Assembly: GCA_012838445.1 (NCBI GenBank)
Contig: DUPF01000247.1
Span: 1-43,188 of the forward strand
Direction: 5' to 3'
Length of the DNA: 43,188 bases
Origin: Intrasporangiaceae bacterium
Lineage (GTDB): Bacteria > Actinomycetota > Actinomycetes > Actinomycetales > Dermatophilaceae
In this document: positions 24,845-34,089 of the stretch, one piece after another
How the letters are laid out: every line of letters begins with the position of its first letter
How positions within the stretch are numbered: position 1 is the stretch's first letter
The notes under the pieces: model-generated
What the model was told of the DNA's origin: nothing
The model's database searches: none
What the model saw: the letters and a program-made list of their open reading frames with translations, nothing else
Translations under genes and position numbers: made by a program

Positions 24845-25321
24845 TCAGGCCGGGTTGGCCTGCGGACCGTCGCCCCAGTCCTCGGGCAGCCGGCACCAGC
24901 GTTGTGCAAGGAGTCCGGCGACGGCGAGGACCACACTGGCCCCGATGACGAGGAGCAGCGGGACGATCTGTCGGGCGTAGGGCGTCAGATCCCGGTCGGG
25001 GAGCAGGATCGCGAGGTGCCCGATGAACCAGCCGGTGAGCGCTCCGCCGGTCAGTGCTGCGGCCTGGGCGAGCTGGAGGGTGCGGGCAGCGCGCAGCATG
25101 GACAGGTCCTTGTGCGCCTCTCCCTGCTGGTAGGCGCGCACCTGCCAGCCGAACCACAGCACGAGAGCGGCGATGACGAGGATGACGACGGGGGTCAGCC
25201 AGGCCGGCCCCTGGAGCAGGCTGCCGGTGCGGGTGTAGAGGTGCCACACCACCGCCGAGAGCAGGGCGGTGGCGACGCCGACGGTGAGCACGTGTCGGGG
25301 ACGCAGGCCCTCGCTCAGCAT
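24845..25321 (-). CDS. DUF3180 membrane protein
   Basis: A 158-residue integral membrane protein with four hydrophobic segments: HVLTVGVATALLSAVVWHLY, PAWLTPVVILVIAALVLWFGW, AAALTGGALTGWFIGHLAILL, and IVPLLLVIGASVVLAVAGLLA. The loop RAYQQGEAHKDLSMLRAARTLQLAQ is the conserved cytosolic patch of DUF3180, a family that in actinobacteria follows folK. The ATG at 25321 overlaps the end of the folBK gene by seven bases, so it ends the folate operon. No function is established. Confidence 0.85.
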   Translation of the reverse strand: MLSEGLRPRHVLTVGVATALLSAVVWHLYTRTGSLLQGPAWLTPVVILVIAALVLWFGWQVRAYQQGEAHKDLSMLRAARTLQLAQAAALTGGALTGWFIGHLAILLPDRDLTPYARQIVPLLLVIGASVVLAVAGLLAQRWCRLPEDWGDGPQANPA

Positions 25322-26253
25322 CCGCCACACCCGCACGAACCGGTCGTGTTGTCGAGGGCTTCTCCCGGGTCCCCCGCTGCCGCAGCACGCACCCCGCTGC
25401 TGTCGACCGACTCGAGGATCGAACTGACCTCGATCACCTCGTCGTCGACCCGCAGACTCGCGCCGGGATCGGCATCGAGCCACGGCACGAGGACGAAGCC
25501 GCGCTCGTGGGCGCGCGGGTGCGGCAGGGTGAGCCGCTCGGCGGTGCTCGTGATGTCGGTGCCGGTGATCGGGTCGCCGTACTGGATGAGGTCGAGGTCG
25601 AGCGTTCGCGGTCCCCACTGGATCGAGCGGGTCCGGCCGGCGTCGGCCTCGATGTCGTGCAGCACCCGCAGCACCGTCGACGGAGCGAGCCGGGTCCAGC
25701 CGACAGCGACGGCGTTGAGATAGTCCGGCTGGTCCGGCCCGCCGACCGGGTCGGTCTCGACATAGTCCGAGACGGTGACCATCCCGGCGCAGACCCGGTC
25801 GGCGATGGCCTCCTCGGCGACGGCCAGGATCGCGTGCCGGTCCCCGAGGTTGGTGCCGAGGGCGATGACGACCGGGACCGGGGCGCGCTCCTGACGGACG
25901 CGTACGACGACATCCCCGAACGGCACCCCGACCGGTGCCTGCGGCTTGTGCACGGTCACGGTGACGGCGTCGACGAGCATCCGACTGGCCGGCGCGGCCA
26001 GGATGTCCGCGGCGATGAGGGCGGCGAGCCGTTCGATGAGGTCGACCGACGGTCCCTCGATCCGGGCGACGATGAGGGCGGCCATCTCGGCGTAGTTGAC
26101 CGTGTCGGCCAGGTCGTCGCTGACCCCGGCGGCGCTGAGGTCCGCCTCGAGGACGATGTCGACGACGAATTCCTGCCCGTCCCGCTTCTCCTCCGGGAAG
26201 ACTCCGTGGAAGCCGCGGGCGGTGATGCCGCTGACCTCGATCCGCCCGCTCAC
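25315..26253 (-). CDS. folBK: bifunctional dihydroneopterin aldolase / HPPK (FolB-FolK fusion)
   Basis: One 312-residue chain holding two folate enzymes. Residues 1 to about 120 are FolB, dihydroneopterin aldolase (SGITARGFHGVFPEEKRDGQEF, TVNYAEMAALI, VHKPQAPV). From about 125 on is FolK, the pyrophosphokinase (ALGTNLGDRHAIL, the Asp-rich WGPRTLDLDLIQYGD, LPHPRAHERGFVLVPW). In mycobacteria these are adjacent genes. The C-terminal end (SCGCGGC) is a small Cys cluster not needed for either activity. The start is placed at GTG 26253, overlapping the folP stop (GTGA); a GTG at 26265 is the alternative. The next gene, DUF3180, overlaps by seven bases. Confidence 0.92.
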   Translation of the reverse strand: MSGRIEVSGITARGFHGVFPEEKRDGQEFVVDIVLEADLSAAGVSDDLADTVNYAEMAALIVARIEGPSVDLIERLAALIAADILAAPASRMLVDAVTVTVHKPQAPVGVPFGDVVVRVRQERAPVPVVIALGTNLGDRHAILAVAEEAIADRVCAGMVTVSDYVETDPVGGPDQPDYLNAVAVGWTRLAPSTVLRVLHDIEADAGRTRSIQWGPRTLDLDLIQYGDPITGTDITSTAERLTLPHPRAHERGFVLVPWLDADPGASLRVDDEVIEVSSILESVDSSGVRAAAAGDPGEALDNTTGSCGCGGC

Positions 26254-27143
26254 CGGTCCACCCACGCCTTCGGGTCGCGCTGCGGCCCGCCTCCGTGGTC
26301 GGGCGCCTCGGCTCGGCGCCTCGCCTCGCGCACGGCCTCGGACACGTCGAGGGCATCCACCGTCGAGCGCACATCATGGACGCGCACGGCCCATACTCCG
26401 AGATCGGCCAGGTATGCGCTGGTCACCGCGGTTGCGACGTCCCGCTCGGTCGGTGGTCGGGGATGCCCCTCCGGTCGGCCGACCGCGCCGAGGAACCCTT
26501 TGCGGCTCGTCCCGACGATGACCCGGTGGCCGAGGGCCATGAGGGCCGGAAGGGTCGCGATGAGGTGCCAGTTATGGGCGAACGTCTTGGCGAACCCGAG
26601 TCCGGGATCCAGGACGATCCGCTCCGGCGCGCACCCGGCGTTGATGAATTCGGCTGCGCGTTGGGTGAGTTCGTCGACGACCTCACCGGTGACGTCGCGG
26701 TAGGAGATCCGTTCCTGCATGGTGCGGCTGTGGCCGCGCCAGTGCATGAGGATGACGTCGGTGCCGGCTGCGGCGGCGACGGCGGCCATGTCCGGGTCGG
26801 CCAGTCCCCCACTGACGTCGTTGATGTATGCGGCCCCCGCCTCGACCGCCCGGCTCGCCACCGCGGCACGCATGGTGTCGATGGAGACGGTGATGCCCGC
26901 CTCGGCGAGCGCCGCGACGACCGGGATGGTGCGGTCCAGTTCCTCGGCCAGGTCGACCCGCTCGGCACCGGGCCTGGTGGACTCACCACCGACGTCGACG
27001 ATGTCGGCGCCGAGGTCGACGAGGGTGCGGGCATGGGTGATGGCATCGTCGGGGTCGAGCCACTGTCCGCCGTCGCTGAACGAGTCGGGGGTGACGTTGA
27101 GGACGCCCATGACGAGCGGACGGGCCGCCGGGGGTCGGGTCAT
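26250..27143 (-). CDS. folP: dihydropteroate synthase
   Basis: Condenses 4-aminobenzoate with the pterin pyrophosphate made by FolK; the sulfonamide target. The 297-residue protein has loop 1 GVLNVTPDSFSDGG, ADIVDVGGESTRPGA, the Asn-Asp ISDVSGG-type YINDVSGGLAD, HWRGHS, DPGLGFAKTFAHN and GTSRKGFLG. The ATG at 27143 follows AGGA by eight bases, right after the folE stop. Genes folE, folP and folBK are overlapping or nearly so, forming the folate operon downstream of ftsH. Confidence 0.96.
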   Translation of the reverse strand: MTRPPAARPLVMGVLNVTPDSFSDGGQWLDPDDAITHARTLVDLGADIVDVGGESTRPGAERVDLAEELDRTIPVVAALAEAGITVSIDTMRAAVASRAVEAGAAYINDVSGGLADPDMAAVAAAAGTDVILMHWRGHSRTMQERISYRDVTGEVVDELTQRAAEFINAGCAPERIVLDPGLGFAKTFAHNWHLIATLPALMALGHRVIVGTSRKGFLGAVGRPEGHPRPPTERDVATAVTSAYLADLGVWAVRVHDVRSTVDALDVSEAVREARRRAEAPDHGGGPQRDPKAWVDR

Positions 27144-27153
27144 CGCACCGTCC

Positions 27154-27774
27154 TCAGTGGTGCTTGCCACCGAGGAGCAGCGCCATCGCCTCGGCGCGGG
27201 TGGCCGGGTTGCGCAACTGGCCCCGCACCGCTGAGGTGATGGTCCGGGAGCCCGGCTTGCGGACCCCCCGCATCGACATGCACAGGTGTTCGGCCTCGAT
27301 GACCACGATGACGCCCTGCGCCCCGAGGTGGGAGACGAGGGAGTCGGCGATCTGGGTCGTGATCCGTTCCTGGACCTGGGGGCGGCGGGCGAAGACATCG
27401 ACGAGACGGGCCAGTTTGGACAGTCCGGTCACCCGGCCGTCGACGGCGGGGATGTATCCGATGTGCGCCTCCCCGTGGAACGGGAGGAGGTGGTGCTCGC
27501 ACACCGAGTAGAGCGGGATGTCCCGGACGATGACGAGTTCGTCGTGTTCGATCTCGAACGTCGTCGACAGCACGTCGGCGGCGCACTGCCGCAGTCCGGC
27601 ATACATCTCGACCGCGGCCCGGGCCACTCGGCCGGGGGTGTCGAGCAGACCTTCCCGGTCCGGGTCCTCGCCGATGGCGTGGAGGAACTCCCGCACCGCC
27701 GCCTCGGCGCGGGCCAGGTCCACCTCACTGACCTCGCTGCCCGGGCGGGGCAATGCCGCCGGTTCAGTGGCCAC
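27154..27774 (-). CDS. folE: GTP cyclohydrolase I
   Basis: Makes dihydroneopterin triphosphate from GTP, the first folate step. The 206-residue protein has the zinc and catalytic residues in [18 protein letters not shown] and [10 protein letters not shown], plus [20 protein letters not shown] and the C-terminal TRAEAMALL. The GTG at 27774 lies inside the ftsH gene, overlapping its end by 11 bases, so translation is coupled. A longer upward reading frame exists but runs antisense-like through ftsH and is not real. Confidence 0.96.
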   Translation of the reverse strand: MATEPAALPRPGSEVSEVDLARAEAAVREFLHAIGEDPDREGLLDTPGRVARAAVEMYAGLRQCAADVLSTTFEIEHDELVIVRDIPLYSVCEHHLLPFHGEAHIGYIPAVDGRVTGLSKLARLVDVFARRPQVQERITTQIADSLVSHLGAQGVIVVIEAEHLCMSMRGVRKPGSRTITSAVRGQLRNPATRAEAMALLLGGKHH

Positions 27775-29872
27775 CGGTGTCGACCTGTCCGCCGTCGGGG
27801 ACCTCCCGGACCTCGGCCGGGGGGCGTTCCGGGTTCGGGCCGGCTCCGGCGCGGGCCGCCTGGTCGATCTTCTGCTCCACCGCCGGGTCGCCGTCGTTGA
27901 CCCGGGCCCCAGCGGGGGCGCCGGAGCCGTCGCCGTTGAGGGCGCGCTGCTCGGCCGGGGTGAGCACCGGCGGCTTGTCGGAGTGGACCCGCAGGTCGCT
28001 GGACAGCCACGTCGGACGGTGCGGACGCTTGCGGATGTCGGCGAAGATCCGGGCCAGGTCGGCGGCGTTGAGGGTCTCGTGCTCGAGCAGCTCGAGGACG
28101 AGGTTGTCGAGGATGTCGCGGTTGTCGTTGATGACGTGCCAGGCCTCGTCGTGGGCGGCGTCGATGAGTCGGCGGACCTCCTCGTCGACGATCGCGGCGA
28201 CCTCCTCGGAGTAGTCGCGCTGGTGGCCCATGTCGCGGCCGAGGAACGGCTCACCCTGGCTCTGGCCGAGTTTGATCGCACCGACCCGCTCGCTCATGCC
28301 GTACTCGGTGACCATCTTGCGGGCCATGGCGGTGGCCTTCTCGATGTCGTTGGCGGCACCGGTCGTCGGGTCGTGGAAGATGATCTCCTCGGCGACCCGG
28401 CCCCCGAGGGCGTAGGCGAGCTGGTCGAGGATCTCGTTACGGGTGGTGGAGTACTTGTCGTCCAGCGGCATGACCATCGTGTATCCGAGGGCTCGGCCGC
28501 GCGGCAGGATCGTCACCTTCGTCACCGGATCGGTGTGGTTCATCGCGGCGGCGACGAGGGCGTGCCCGCCTTCGTGGTAGGCGGTGATCTTGCGCTCCTG
28601 GGCGGACATGATCCGGGTGCGCTTCTGCGGTCCGGCGATGACTCGGTCGATGGCCTCGTCGAGGACCTCGTCGTCGATGAGCTGCTTGTCGGAGCGGGCG
28701 GTCAGCAGCGCGGCCTCGTTGAGGACGTTGGCCAGGTCGGCACCGGTGAAGCCCGGGGTGCGGCGGGCGACGGCGAGCAGGTCGACACCGGGGGCCATCG
28801 GCTTGCCCTGGGCGTGTACCTCGAGGATGCGGTGCCGGCCGATCATGTCCGGGTTCTCCACCGAGATCTGCCGGTCGAAGCGGCCCGGCCGCAGCAGCGC
28901 CGGGTCGAGGATGTCGGGACGGTTCGTCGCGGCGATGAGGATGACGTTGGTCTTGACGTCGAAGCCGTCCATCTCGACGAGGAGCTGGTTGAGGGTCTGC
29001 TCACGCTCGTCGTGACCGCCACCGAGGCCGGCGCCACGGTGGCGTCCGACGGCGTCGATCTCGTCGACGAAGATGATCGCCGGGGCGTTGGTCTTGGCCT
29101 GCTCGAACAGGTCCCGGACGCGGGAGGCACCGACACCGACGAACATCTCGACGAAGTCCGAGCCGGAGATCGAGTAGAACGGGACCCCGGCCTCACCGGC
29201 GACCGCACGGGCGAGGAGGGTCTTTCCGGTTCCGGGCTGGCCGTAGAGCAGGACGCCCTTGGGGATCTTCGCGCCGACGGCGAGGAACTTGGCCGGTTCG
29301 CGCAGGAAGTCGACGATCTCGTGCAGCTCCTCGACCGCCTCGTCGGCCCCGGCGACGTCGGCGAAGGTGACCTTCGGGGTGTCCTTGGTGGCCAGTTTGG
29401 CGCGGGACTTGCCGAACTGCATGACCCGGCCGCCACCGCCTTGGGCCTGGCTCATCAGGAACCAGAACAGCAGGACGAGCAGGATGATCGGCGCGAACGT
29501 CATGAAGAACGTCCAGAACGCCGAGGACCGCTCGATCGTGTCGTTGTATCCGCCGTCGCCGACGTGCTCCTTGACGAGGGCGACGACCTCGTCGGCGCGC
29601 GCCTCGACGAACTCGGTGCGGACCTTCGTGGCCTCCTTGACGCTGTTGTCGGGGCTCGTGTAGGTCTGCCCCTCCTTCAGGTCGAGGTCGAGGACGTTCT
29701 CGGAGGTGATCTTGGCCTTCTCGACGTGTCCGTCGGCGATGAGCTTCTCGGCCTGGATCGTGTCGATGCGGGCGTAGCCGCCGCTGCCGTCCATCGAGAA
29801 CATCGCGAAGGCGATCACGACGGCGATGGCGAGCCAGAACAGTGGCGTGCGGAAGATGCGCTTGGCGTTCAT
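27764..29872 (-). CDS. ftsH: ATP-dependent zinc metalloprotease FtsH
   Basis: Membrane-bound AAA+ protease for quality control of membrane proteins. The 702-residue protein has two N-terminal membrane segments ([16 protein letters not shown] and [19 protein letters not shown]) around an extracytoplasmic domain, Walker A GQPGTGKT, Walker B IIFVDEID, the SRH ([20 protein letters not shown]), and the zinc site HEGGH in [12 protein letters not shown] with a distant Asp. A Pro/Gly-rich C-terminal tail ends in VDTGGH. No Shine-Dalgarno sequence is visible before the ATG. It leads the folate genes, as in other actinobacteria, but on its upstream side the usual neighbour hpt is separated by an inserted gene. 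Confidence 0.97.
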   Translation of the reverse strand: MNAKRIFRTPLFWLAIAVVIAFAMFSMDGSGGYARIDTIQAEKLIADGHVEKAKITSENVLDLDLKEGQTYTSPDNSVKEATKVRTEFVEARADEVVALVKEHVGDGGYNDTIERSSAFWTFFMTFAPIILLVLLFWFLMSQAQGGGGRVMQFGKSRAKLATKDTPKVTFADVAGADEAVEELHEIVDFLREPAKFLAVGAKIPKGVLLYGQPGTGKTLLARAVAGEAGVPFYSISGSDFVEMFVGVGASRVRDLFEQAKTNAPAIIFVDEIDAVGRHRGAGLGGGHDEREQTLNQLLVEMDGFDVKTNVILIAATNRPDILDPALLRPGRFDRQISVENPDMIGRHRILEVHAQGKPMAPGVDLLAVARRTPGFTGADLANVLNEAALLTARSDKQLIDDEVLDEAIDRVIAGPQKRTRIMSAQERKITAYHEGGHALVAAAMNHTDPVTKVTILPRGRALGYTMVMPLDDKYSTTRNEILDQLAYALGGRVAEEIIFHDPTTGAANDIEKATAMARKMVTEYGMSERVGAIKLGQSQGEPFLGRDMGHQRDYSEEVAAIVDEEVRRLIDAAHDEAWHVINDNRDILDNLVLELLEHETLNAADLARIFADIRKRPHRPTWLSSDLRVHSDKPPVLTPAEQRALNGDGSGAPAGARVNDGDPAVEQKIDQAARAGAGPNPERPPAEVREVPDGGQVDTGGH

Positions 29873-30197
29873 ACGTATGGTGTGCCGGGCCCCGTCTCGG
29901 GGCCCCCTCTCTGCGAAGACGGTCAGGGACCGGGTGGGTCTATCAGAGCAACGCTACTCGGCGCAGGCGTGTTCCACCCAACTGTGCCCACCCCGGATCC
30001 CCATCCCACCCCCACCCCGCCTCTCCCCTCCCGTGCGGGGCACCGGAGTTCTGCGGCGCTATATCGCCGCAGGATCCGCGGAACGCCGCTGCTCGTTAGC
30101 ACCGCCGCAGGATCGAACCGCCTGATCGGCAGCCCTCTCCATCGCCACTGTGGATAACTCCGGCCGGTTCGGCGCGATGGGTGGTGGGATCGTTGGC
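29873..30197. other. 325-bp divergent intergenic region between ftsH and the endonuclease-like gene
   Basis: The region holds the ftsH leader, a C-rich stretch (29985-30030), one copy of a 67-bp inverted repeat (30021-30087), and TGTGGATAA at 30149-30157, which on the minus strand is TTATCCACA, a perfect DnaA-box consensus. No ORF here looks coding. The promoters of both genes must lie here but I could not fix them. Confidence 0.5.
30021..30087 (+). repeat. 67-bp inverted repeat, left copy
   Basis: Nearly identical, in reverse orientation, to 31270-31336, with only a few differences over 67 positions. The internal hairpin CTGCGGCG-CTATAT-CGCCGCAG (8-bp stem, 6-base loop) is fully conserved in both. 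The two copies enclose the single endonuclease-like gene. Confidence 0.85.
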
Positions 30198-31193
30198 ATG
30201 ACTTTCGACCCAAGACCCGACCGCGCCGCCACCTTCGACTCTCCATCCCGTTTCGACCGGACTCTCCTGCGCGCCGGGAGCGATCTGCGCCAACTCGGCA
30301 TCGACCCAGCCGGGAAAGGCTGGCACCGCGTGCGCCGCGGCATCTGGCTGCCTCCGGGCACGTGGGGAACTCTGGACTACGACCGTCGGTTCCAGGCGTT
30401 CGTCCATGCCACCGTGCTGTCCTGCGACGAGCCCACCGAGGTCATCCTCGCGGCCCATTCCGCAGCGGCTCTCCTGGGCATGCCCTCGATCGGGCCGTGG
30501 CCGAAGCATGTTCGGCTGCTCGACCCGGAGGGTGTCGCCGGATCGTCACGACACATCCGGATGTTCCACGGGGAGCCGGCCCAGCCCATCCGGGTCGATG
30601 GCGTCCTTCTCACCCCGCCGGACCGCACCATCGTCGACCTGGCTAGGGTCGGGACCCTCGACACCGCACTCGCCGCGGCCGACTACGCCCTGCGGACCGG
30701 AATGTGCACCCGTGAGCAGATCGCGGCCGAGGCTGCACTCATCCCAGCCGGTGCCCGCAACCGCGGTGTGGCGCATTTGGTCGCCGAGTTGGCCGATGGT
30801 CGTAGCGAGTCCGCCGGGGAGAGCCTCTCCCGACTGCAGATGTTCCGCGCCAACTTCGTCCGGCCGGAGTTGCAGACCGAGTTCTACGACAGTGACGGGT
30901 TCATCGGCCGGACCGACTTCGATTTCGAGGAGGCCCAACTGGTCGGTGAGTTCGACGGGCAACTCAAGTACAAGGTGCCGCCGGACGCCAGTCCGCAGGA
31001 GGCCGGGGAGATCGTCTGGCGGGAGAAACAGCGTGAGGATCGATTGCGCCGCCAACGCCGGATCGCCAGATGGGTATGGCAGACCGCCCGCGACACCGCG
31101 GCGCTCGCCCGGCTACTCATCGAGCACGGTCTGAAGCCGCAGCCGCGATCCACGTGGATCGACCTCGGCCATCAGCGGCGCCGCGCTTCCTGA
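30198..31193 (+). CDS. AbiEi-like / DUF559-type endonuclease-domain protein
   Basis: A 331-residue protein. The N-terminal part has the layout of actinobacterial proteins annotated as AbiEi-like (RVRRGIWLPPGTW near residue 40, AAHSAAALLGMP, PPDRTIVDLARVG). The C-terminal 110 residues look like a DUF559/Vsr-type PD-(D/E)xK nuclease: GESLSRLQMF, FIGRTDFDFEEAQLVGEFDGQLKY with the D-x(n)-EFDG-x-x-K pattern, then EKQREDRLRRQ and RWVW. Such proteins are abundant and mostly uncharacterised; no partner toxin gene is adjacent. A GTG at 30150 would add a Gly-rich 16 residues of doubtful value. It is the only plus-strand gene in a run of minus-strand genes and is bracketed by the 67-bp inverted repeat. 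Confidence 0.75.
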   Translation: MTFDPRPDRAATFDSPSRFDRTLLRAGSDLRQLGIDPAGKGWHRVRRGIWLPPGTWGTLDYDRRFQAFVHATVLSCDEPTEVILAAHSAAALLGMPSIGPWPKHVRLLDPEGVAGSSRHIRMFHGEPAQPIRVDGVLLTPPDRTIVDLARVGTLDTALAAADYALRTGMCTREQIAAEAALIPAGARNRGVAHLVAELADGRSESAGESLSRLQMFRANFVRPELQTEFYDSDGFIGRTDFDFEEAQLVGEFDGQLKYKVPPDASPQEAGEIVWREKQREDRLRRQRRIARWVWQTARDTAALARLLIEHGLKPQPRSTWIDLGHQRRRAS

Positions 31194-31269
31194 GCGACCC
31201 CCGCTCCCTGAAATGGCGTCGGGGCCACCAAATTGCCCCGCACAGACTGCGGCGTTCTGCGCCAGAGGA

Positions 31270-31336
31270 GGCGTTCGGCGGATCCTGCGGCGATATAGCG
31301 CCGCAGAACTCCCGTGCCCCGCACGGGGAGGGAGAG
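31270..31336 (-). repeat. 67-bp inverted repeat, right copy
   Basis: Reverse-complement partner of 30021-30087, with the same internal hairpin and the adjoining GTGCGGGGCAC. It lies between the endonuclease-like gene stop and the hpt stop (convergent genes), where it might also act as a terminator. Confidence 0.85.
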
Positions 31337-31380
31337 GGGACGCCAGGGCTGGCGAGGAGGGGAGAGGGAGCGGCCGGCGG

Positions 31381-31932
31381 TCAGCTGTAGACGTGCGGGG
31401 CGAGGGTGCCGATGTCGCGCAGGCCGCGGTAGTGCTCGGCGAAGTCGAGGCCGTAGCCGACGACGAACTCGTTGGGGATGTCGAAGCCGACCCACCGGCA
31501 GTCGATCTCGACCTTGGCCGCCTCCGGCTTGCGCAGCAGGGTGCAGATCTGGACCGAGGCGGGGTGCCGGGACTCGAGGTTGGCGCGGATCCACGACAGG
31601 GTCAGGCCGGAGTCGACGATGTCCTCGACGATGAGCACGTGCCGGTCGGTGATGTCGGTGTCGAGGTCCTTGAGGATGCGCACCACCCCGGAGCTCTTCG
31701 TGCCCGAGCCGTAGGAGGAGACGGCCATCCAGTCCACCGGCGCCGAGAACGGCAGGTGCCGCATCAGGTCAGCCATGACCATGATCGCGCCCTTGAGGAC
31801 CCCGACGAGGAGGACGTCCTTGCCGGTGTACTCCTCGGCGATCTCGGCGGCGAGTTCCTTGAGCCGCTCCTGGATCTGGTCGTCGGTGAGGAGGACCTTC
31901 TCGAGGTCGTTGCCCATCGCTGCACTGTCCAC
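31381..31932 (-). CDS. hpt: hypoxanthine phosphoribosyltransferase
   Basis: Purine salvage enzyme converting hypoxanthine or guanine with PRPP to IMP or GMP. The 183-residue protein has the PRPP loop [16 protein letters not shown], the [11 protein letters not shown] flexible loop, and the C-terminal [23 protein letters not shown]. It closely tracks mycobacterial Hpt. It starts with GTG at 31932, only five bases after the tilS stop, with AGGGA immediately upstream; an ATG at 31917 is the alternative. The tilS-hpt pair is widely conserved and the two proteins are known to interact functionally in Gram-positives. Confidence 0.96.
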   Translation of the reverse strand: MDSAAMGNDLEKVLLTDDQIQERLKELAAEIAEEYTGKDVLLVGVLKGAIMVMADLMRHLPFSAPVDWMAVSSYGSGTKSSGVVRILKDLDTDITDRHVLIVEDIVDSGLTLSWIRANLESRHPASVQICTLLRKPEAAKVEIDCRWVGFDIPNEFVVGYGLDFAEHYRGLRDIGTLAPHVYS

Positions 31933-31937
31933 GGTCC

Positions 31938-32939
31938 CTATTCAACCGGACCGGCAGGTTCGATGCGCACCCCACCCTCACCCCGGCGCACCCGCAACCC
32001 GCCGGGCAGGTGGAGGGGACCCTGGCCGCGCCAGTTCGTGAGCAGCCGGTCGCACTCGTCGGTATGTGTCGCGCCCAGTTGGCCAGGCGGGGCACCGGCC
32101 TCGATGAGCAGGGTCCGCCACACCCGGGTCCGCAGCGCTGGCGGGATGTCGAGCAGCGCCGCCACGTCGTGCGGGCCGTCGGGCCCCAGCGTCGCTCGCG
32201 CGTCGGCGGCGAGGGCGTCGAGCAGATCCGCATCGGTCCGCAACTGGGCGGCGGTGCGAGCCAGGGCGGCGGCGACACCGGGCCCGAGGTCCCGTTCGAG
32301 GTCGGCGACAGCGGCCCGGGCCCGCACCCGGGTGAAGACCGGATCCGTGTTCATCGGGTCCTCCCACACGGCGATCCCCTCGGCGGCGCACGCGGCCCGG
32401 GTCTGCTCCCGGGTCACGGCAAGGAGGGGGCGGCGGAAGATGCCGCGCCGGGCCGGCATCCCGGACAGTGATCGGGCCCCGGAGCCGCGGACCAGGCCGA
32501 GGAGGACCTGTTCGGCCTGGTCGTCGAGGGTATGCCCGAGCAGCACCGCGGACGCCCCCAGCCGGTCCGCAGCGGCGGTGAGGGCCGCATGCCGCACCTG
32601 GCGCGCGTCGGCCTCCAGCCCGTGACCGGTGTCCGGCACCTCGACGGTGACGACCTCGACCGGGTCGAGTCCGAGGCGGCGGCAGGTGGCCGCGGCCTTG
32701 GCGGCGACGGTTGCCGAGTCGTCCTGGAGTCCGTGGTCGACGACGATCGCGCCCGAGGGGCGCCCGGTGTGGCCCGCCTCGAAGGCGAGCGCCTCGGCGA
32801 GCGCGAGCGAGTCGGCCCCGCCGGAGCAGGCGACCAGGACGAGTCCCTCGGCCGGCAGGTCGTGCAGGCAGGTGCGCACCGCATACCGGATCGTCGCGAC
32901 CGACGGGTGCGGGCGACCGTGCCGACGCTGCTCACCCAT
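31938..32939 (-). CDS. tilS: tRNA(Ile)-lysidine synthetase
   Basis: Modifies C34 of tRNA-Ile(CAU) to lysidine so it reads AUA; essential in most bacteria. The 333-residue protein has the PP-loop ATP-binding motif [12 protein letters not shown] near residue 38, [28 protein letters not shown], and [28 protein letters not shown]. The C-terminal domain is short, as in other actinobacterial TilS proteins. The ATG at 32939 is chosen; a GTG 12 bases upstream is possible. The gene follows the DUF2342 protease by 39 bp and precedes hpt. Confidence 0.95.
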   Translation of the reverse strand: MGEQRRHGRPHPSVATIRYAVRTCLHDLPAEGLVLVACSGGADSLALAEALAFEAGHTGRPSGAIVVDHGLQDDSATVAAKAAATCRRLGLDPVEVVTVEVPDTGHGLEADARQVRHAALTAAADRLGASAVLLGHTLDDQAEQVLLGLVRGSGARSLSGMPARRGIFRRPLLAVTREQTRAACAAEGIAVWEDPMNTDPVFTRVRARAAVADLERDLGPGVAAALARTAAQLRTDADLLDALAADARATLGPDGPHDVAALLDIPPALRTRVWRTLLIEAGAPPGQLGATHTDECDRLLTNWRGQGPLHLPGGLRVRRGEGGVRIEPAGPVE

Positions 32940-32978
32940 GCCCGCCACCACCGCTCACTGCCGTCCGCCGGACCGGAT

Positions 32979-34061
32979 TCAGCCGTACACGCGCGCGACC
33001 CACGCAGCCGGGTCGGCGATCTCCCGCGCCTGCGGGAGGGTCTGCGGGGAGGTCCAGACGGCGTTGAGTCCGTCCCAGCCGACCTGGTCGACGACGGCGC
33101 GCACGAAGACCGCCCCGTCCCGGTACTGGCGCATCTTGGCGTCGAGGCCGAGGAGTCGGCGCAGCAGTTTGTCCAGGGCGCTCGTGCCCTTGCGGCGGGC
33201 AGTGAACTTGCGGCGGATCTCCGCCACGGTCGGGATGACCTGGGGTCCGACCTCGTCCATGACGACGTCGGCGTGCCCCTCGAGCAGGGACATGACCGCG
33301 GTCAGTTCGGCGACCCGCTCCCGCACCTGCGGGGTCGTCACGAGGTCGGCGAGGCCGCCGCCCTCGCCCGAGAACGCCTCGGGAAGCCGGGAGAGGATCT
33401 GGCCGACCCTGTCCTGCAGACTCTCCGGGTCGGGGACGAGGTCCTTGGCCAGGCTGCGGGCGGAGTCGATGAGGTGCTCGCGCAACCACGGGACAGCGGT
33501 GAACTGCACCCGGTGGGTCTCCTCGTGCATACACACCCAGCGGCGGAAGTCCGTCTCGTCGACCTGCAGGTCGCGGCCGATCTGGACCATGTTCGGGGCG
33601 ACGAGGAGCAACTGCGGGGTGCCGGCGGGGGCGAGGTCGTACTGGCCGAGCACCTTGCCGGAGAGGAAGGCGAGCAGCGCCCCGGCCTCCGCACCGGTGA
33701 CCTTGCCGCCGATCGCGGCCGCCGTCGCGGACGGGGGGTGCTCCTTGGCGGCCATGACCGCGGCGAAGACCGGGTCCATGAGGGCGGCCATCGAATCGGC
33801 GTTGACCGAGATCCACGTCGGCCGGTCGATGACGACCGGTGCCGGCGCGGCACCCGGGGCGTGCATCCGGGAGGTGGCGGCGACCGGTTCGACCGCCTCG
33901 GCGGCGAGGAGTCGGATCTGCTCGACCGCCTCGCGGGCCTCGGCGGGGCTCACCGACGGGCCCGCCTGGACCAGTCGTCGGCCCGCGGTCTTGGCAAAGC
34001 CCCAGTCCACGTAGGAGGGGGCCGCCGTCCCGGTCGGGTCGGTGCTCAGGGCGTCGGTCAT
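32979..34061 (-). CDS. zinc-dependent metalloprotease, DUF2342 family
   Basis: A 360-residue actinobacterial family protein. The HExxH motif is in WVCMHEETHRVQF, followed by a long helical region with EGHADVVMDEVG, which probably supplies the third ligand, and a typical C-terminal QYRDGAVFVRAVVDQVGWDGLNAVW. No signal peptide or membrane segment is visible, so it looks cytosolic. AAGGA precedes the ATG at 34061; the frame's earlier ATG (34076) overlaps that site. Its place between dacB and tilS is the same in mycobacteria. Protease activity is inferred from the motif; the substrate is unknown. Confidence 0.88.
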   Translation of the reverse strand: MTDALSTDPTGTAAPSYVDWGFAKTAGRRLVQAGPSVSPAEAREAVEQIRLLAAEAVEPVAATSRMHAPGAAPAPVVIDRPTWISVNADSMAALMDPVFAAVMAAKEHPPSATAAAIGGKVTGAEAGALLAFLSGKVLGQYDLAPAGTPQLLLVAPNMVQIGRDLQVDETDFRRWVCMHEETHRVQFTAVPWLREHLIDSARSLAKDLVPDPESLQDRVGQILSRLPEAFSGEGGGLADLVTTPQVRERVAELTAVMSLLEGHADVVMDEVGPQVIPTVAEIRRKFTARRKGTSALDKLLRRLLGLDAKMRQYRDGAVFVRAVVDQVGWDGLNAVWTSPQTLPQAREIADPAAWVARVYG

Positions 34062-34089
34062 GAGATTCCTTGTCATCGCTGGGTCAACG

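Noticed and set aside
27518-30157. An 879-codon plus-strand frame opposite ftsH
   Set aside because: It has the repetitive composition of an antisense reading of ftsH and folE and no recognisable domain.
30149-30157. Replication origin suggested by TTATCCACA
   Set aside because: There is only one clear DnaA box, and no dnaA, dnaN, AT-rich unwinding region or box cluster nearby.
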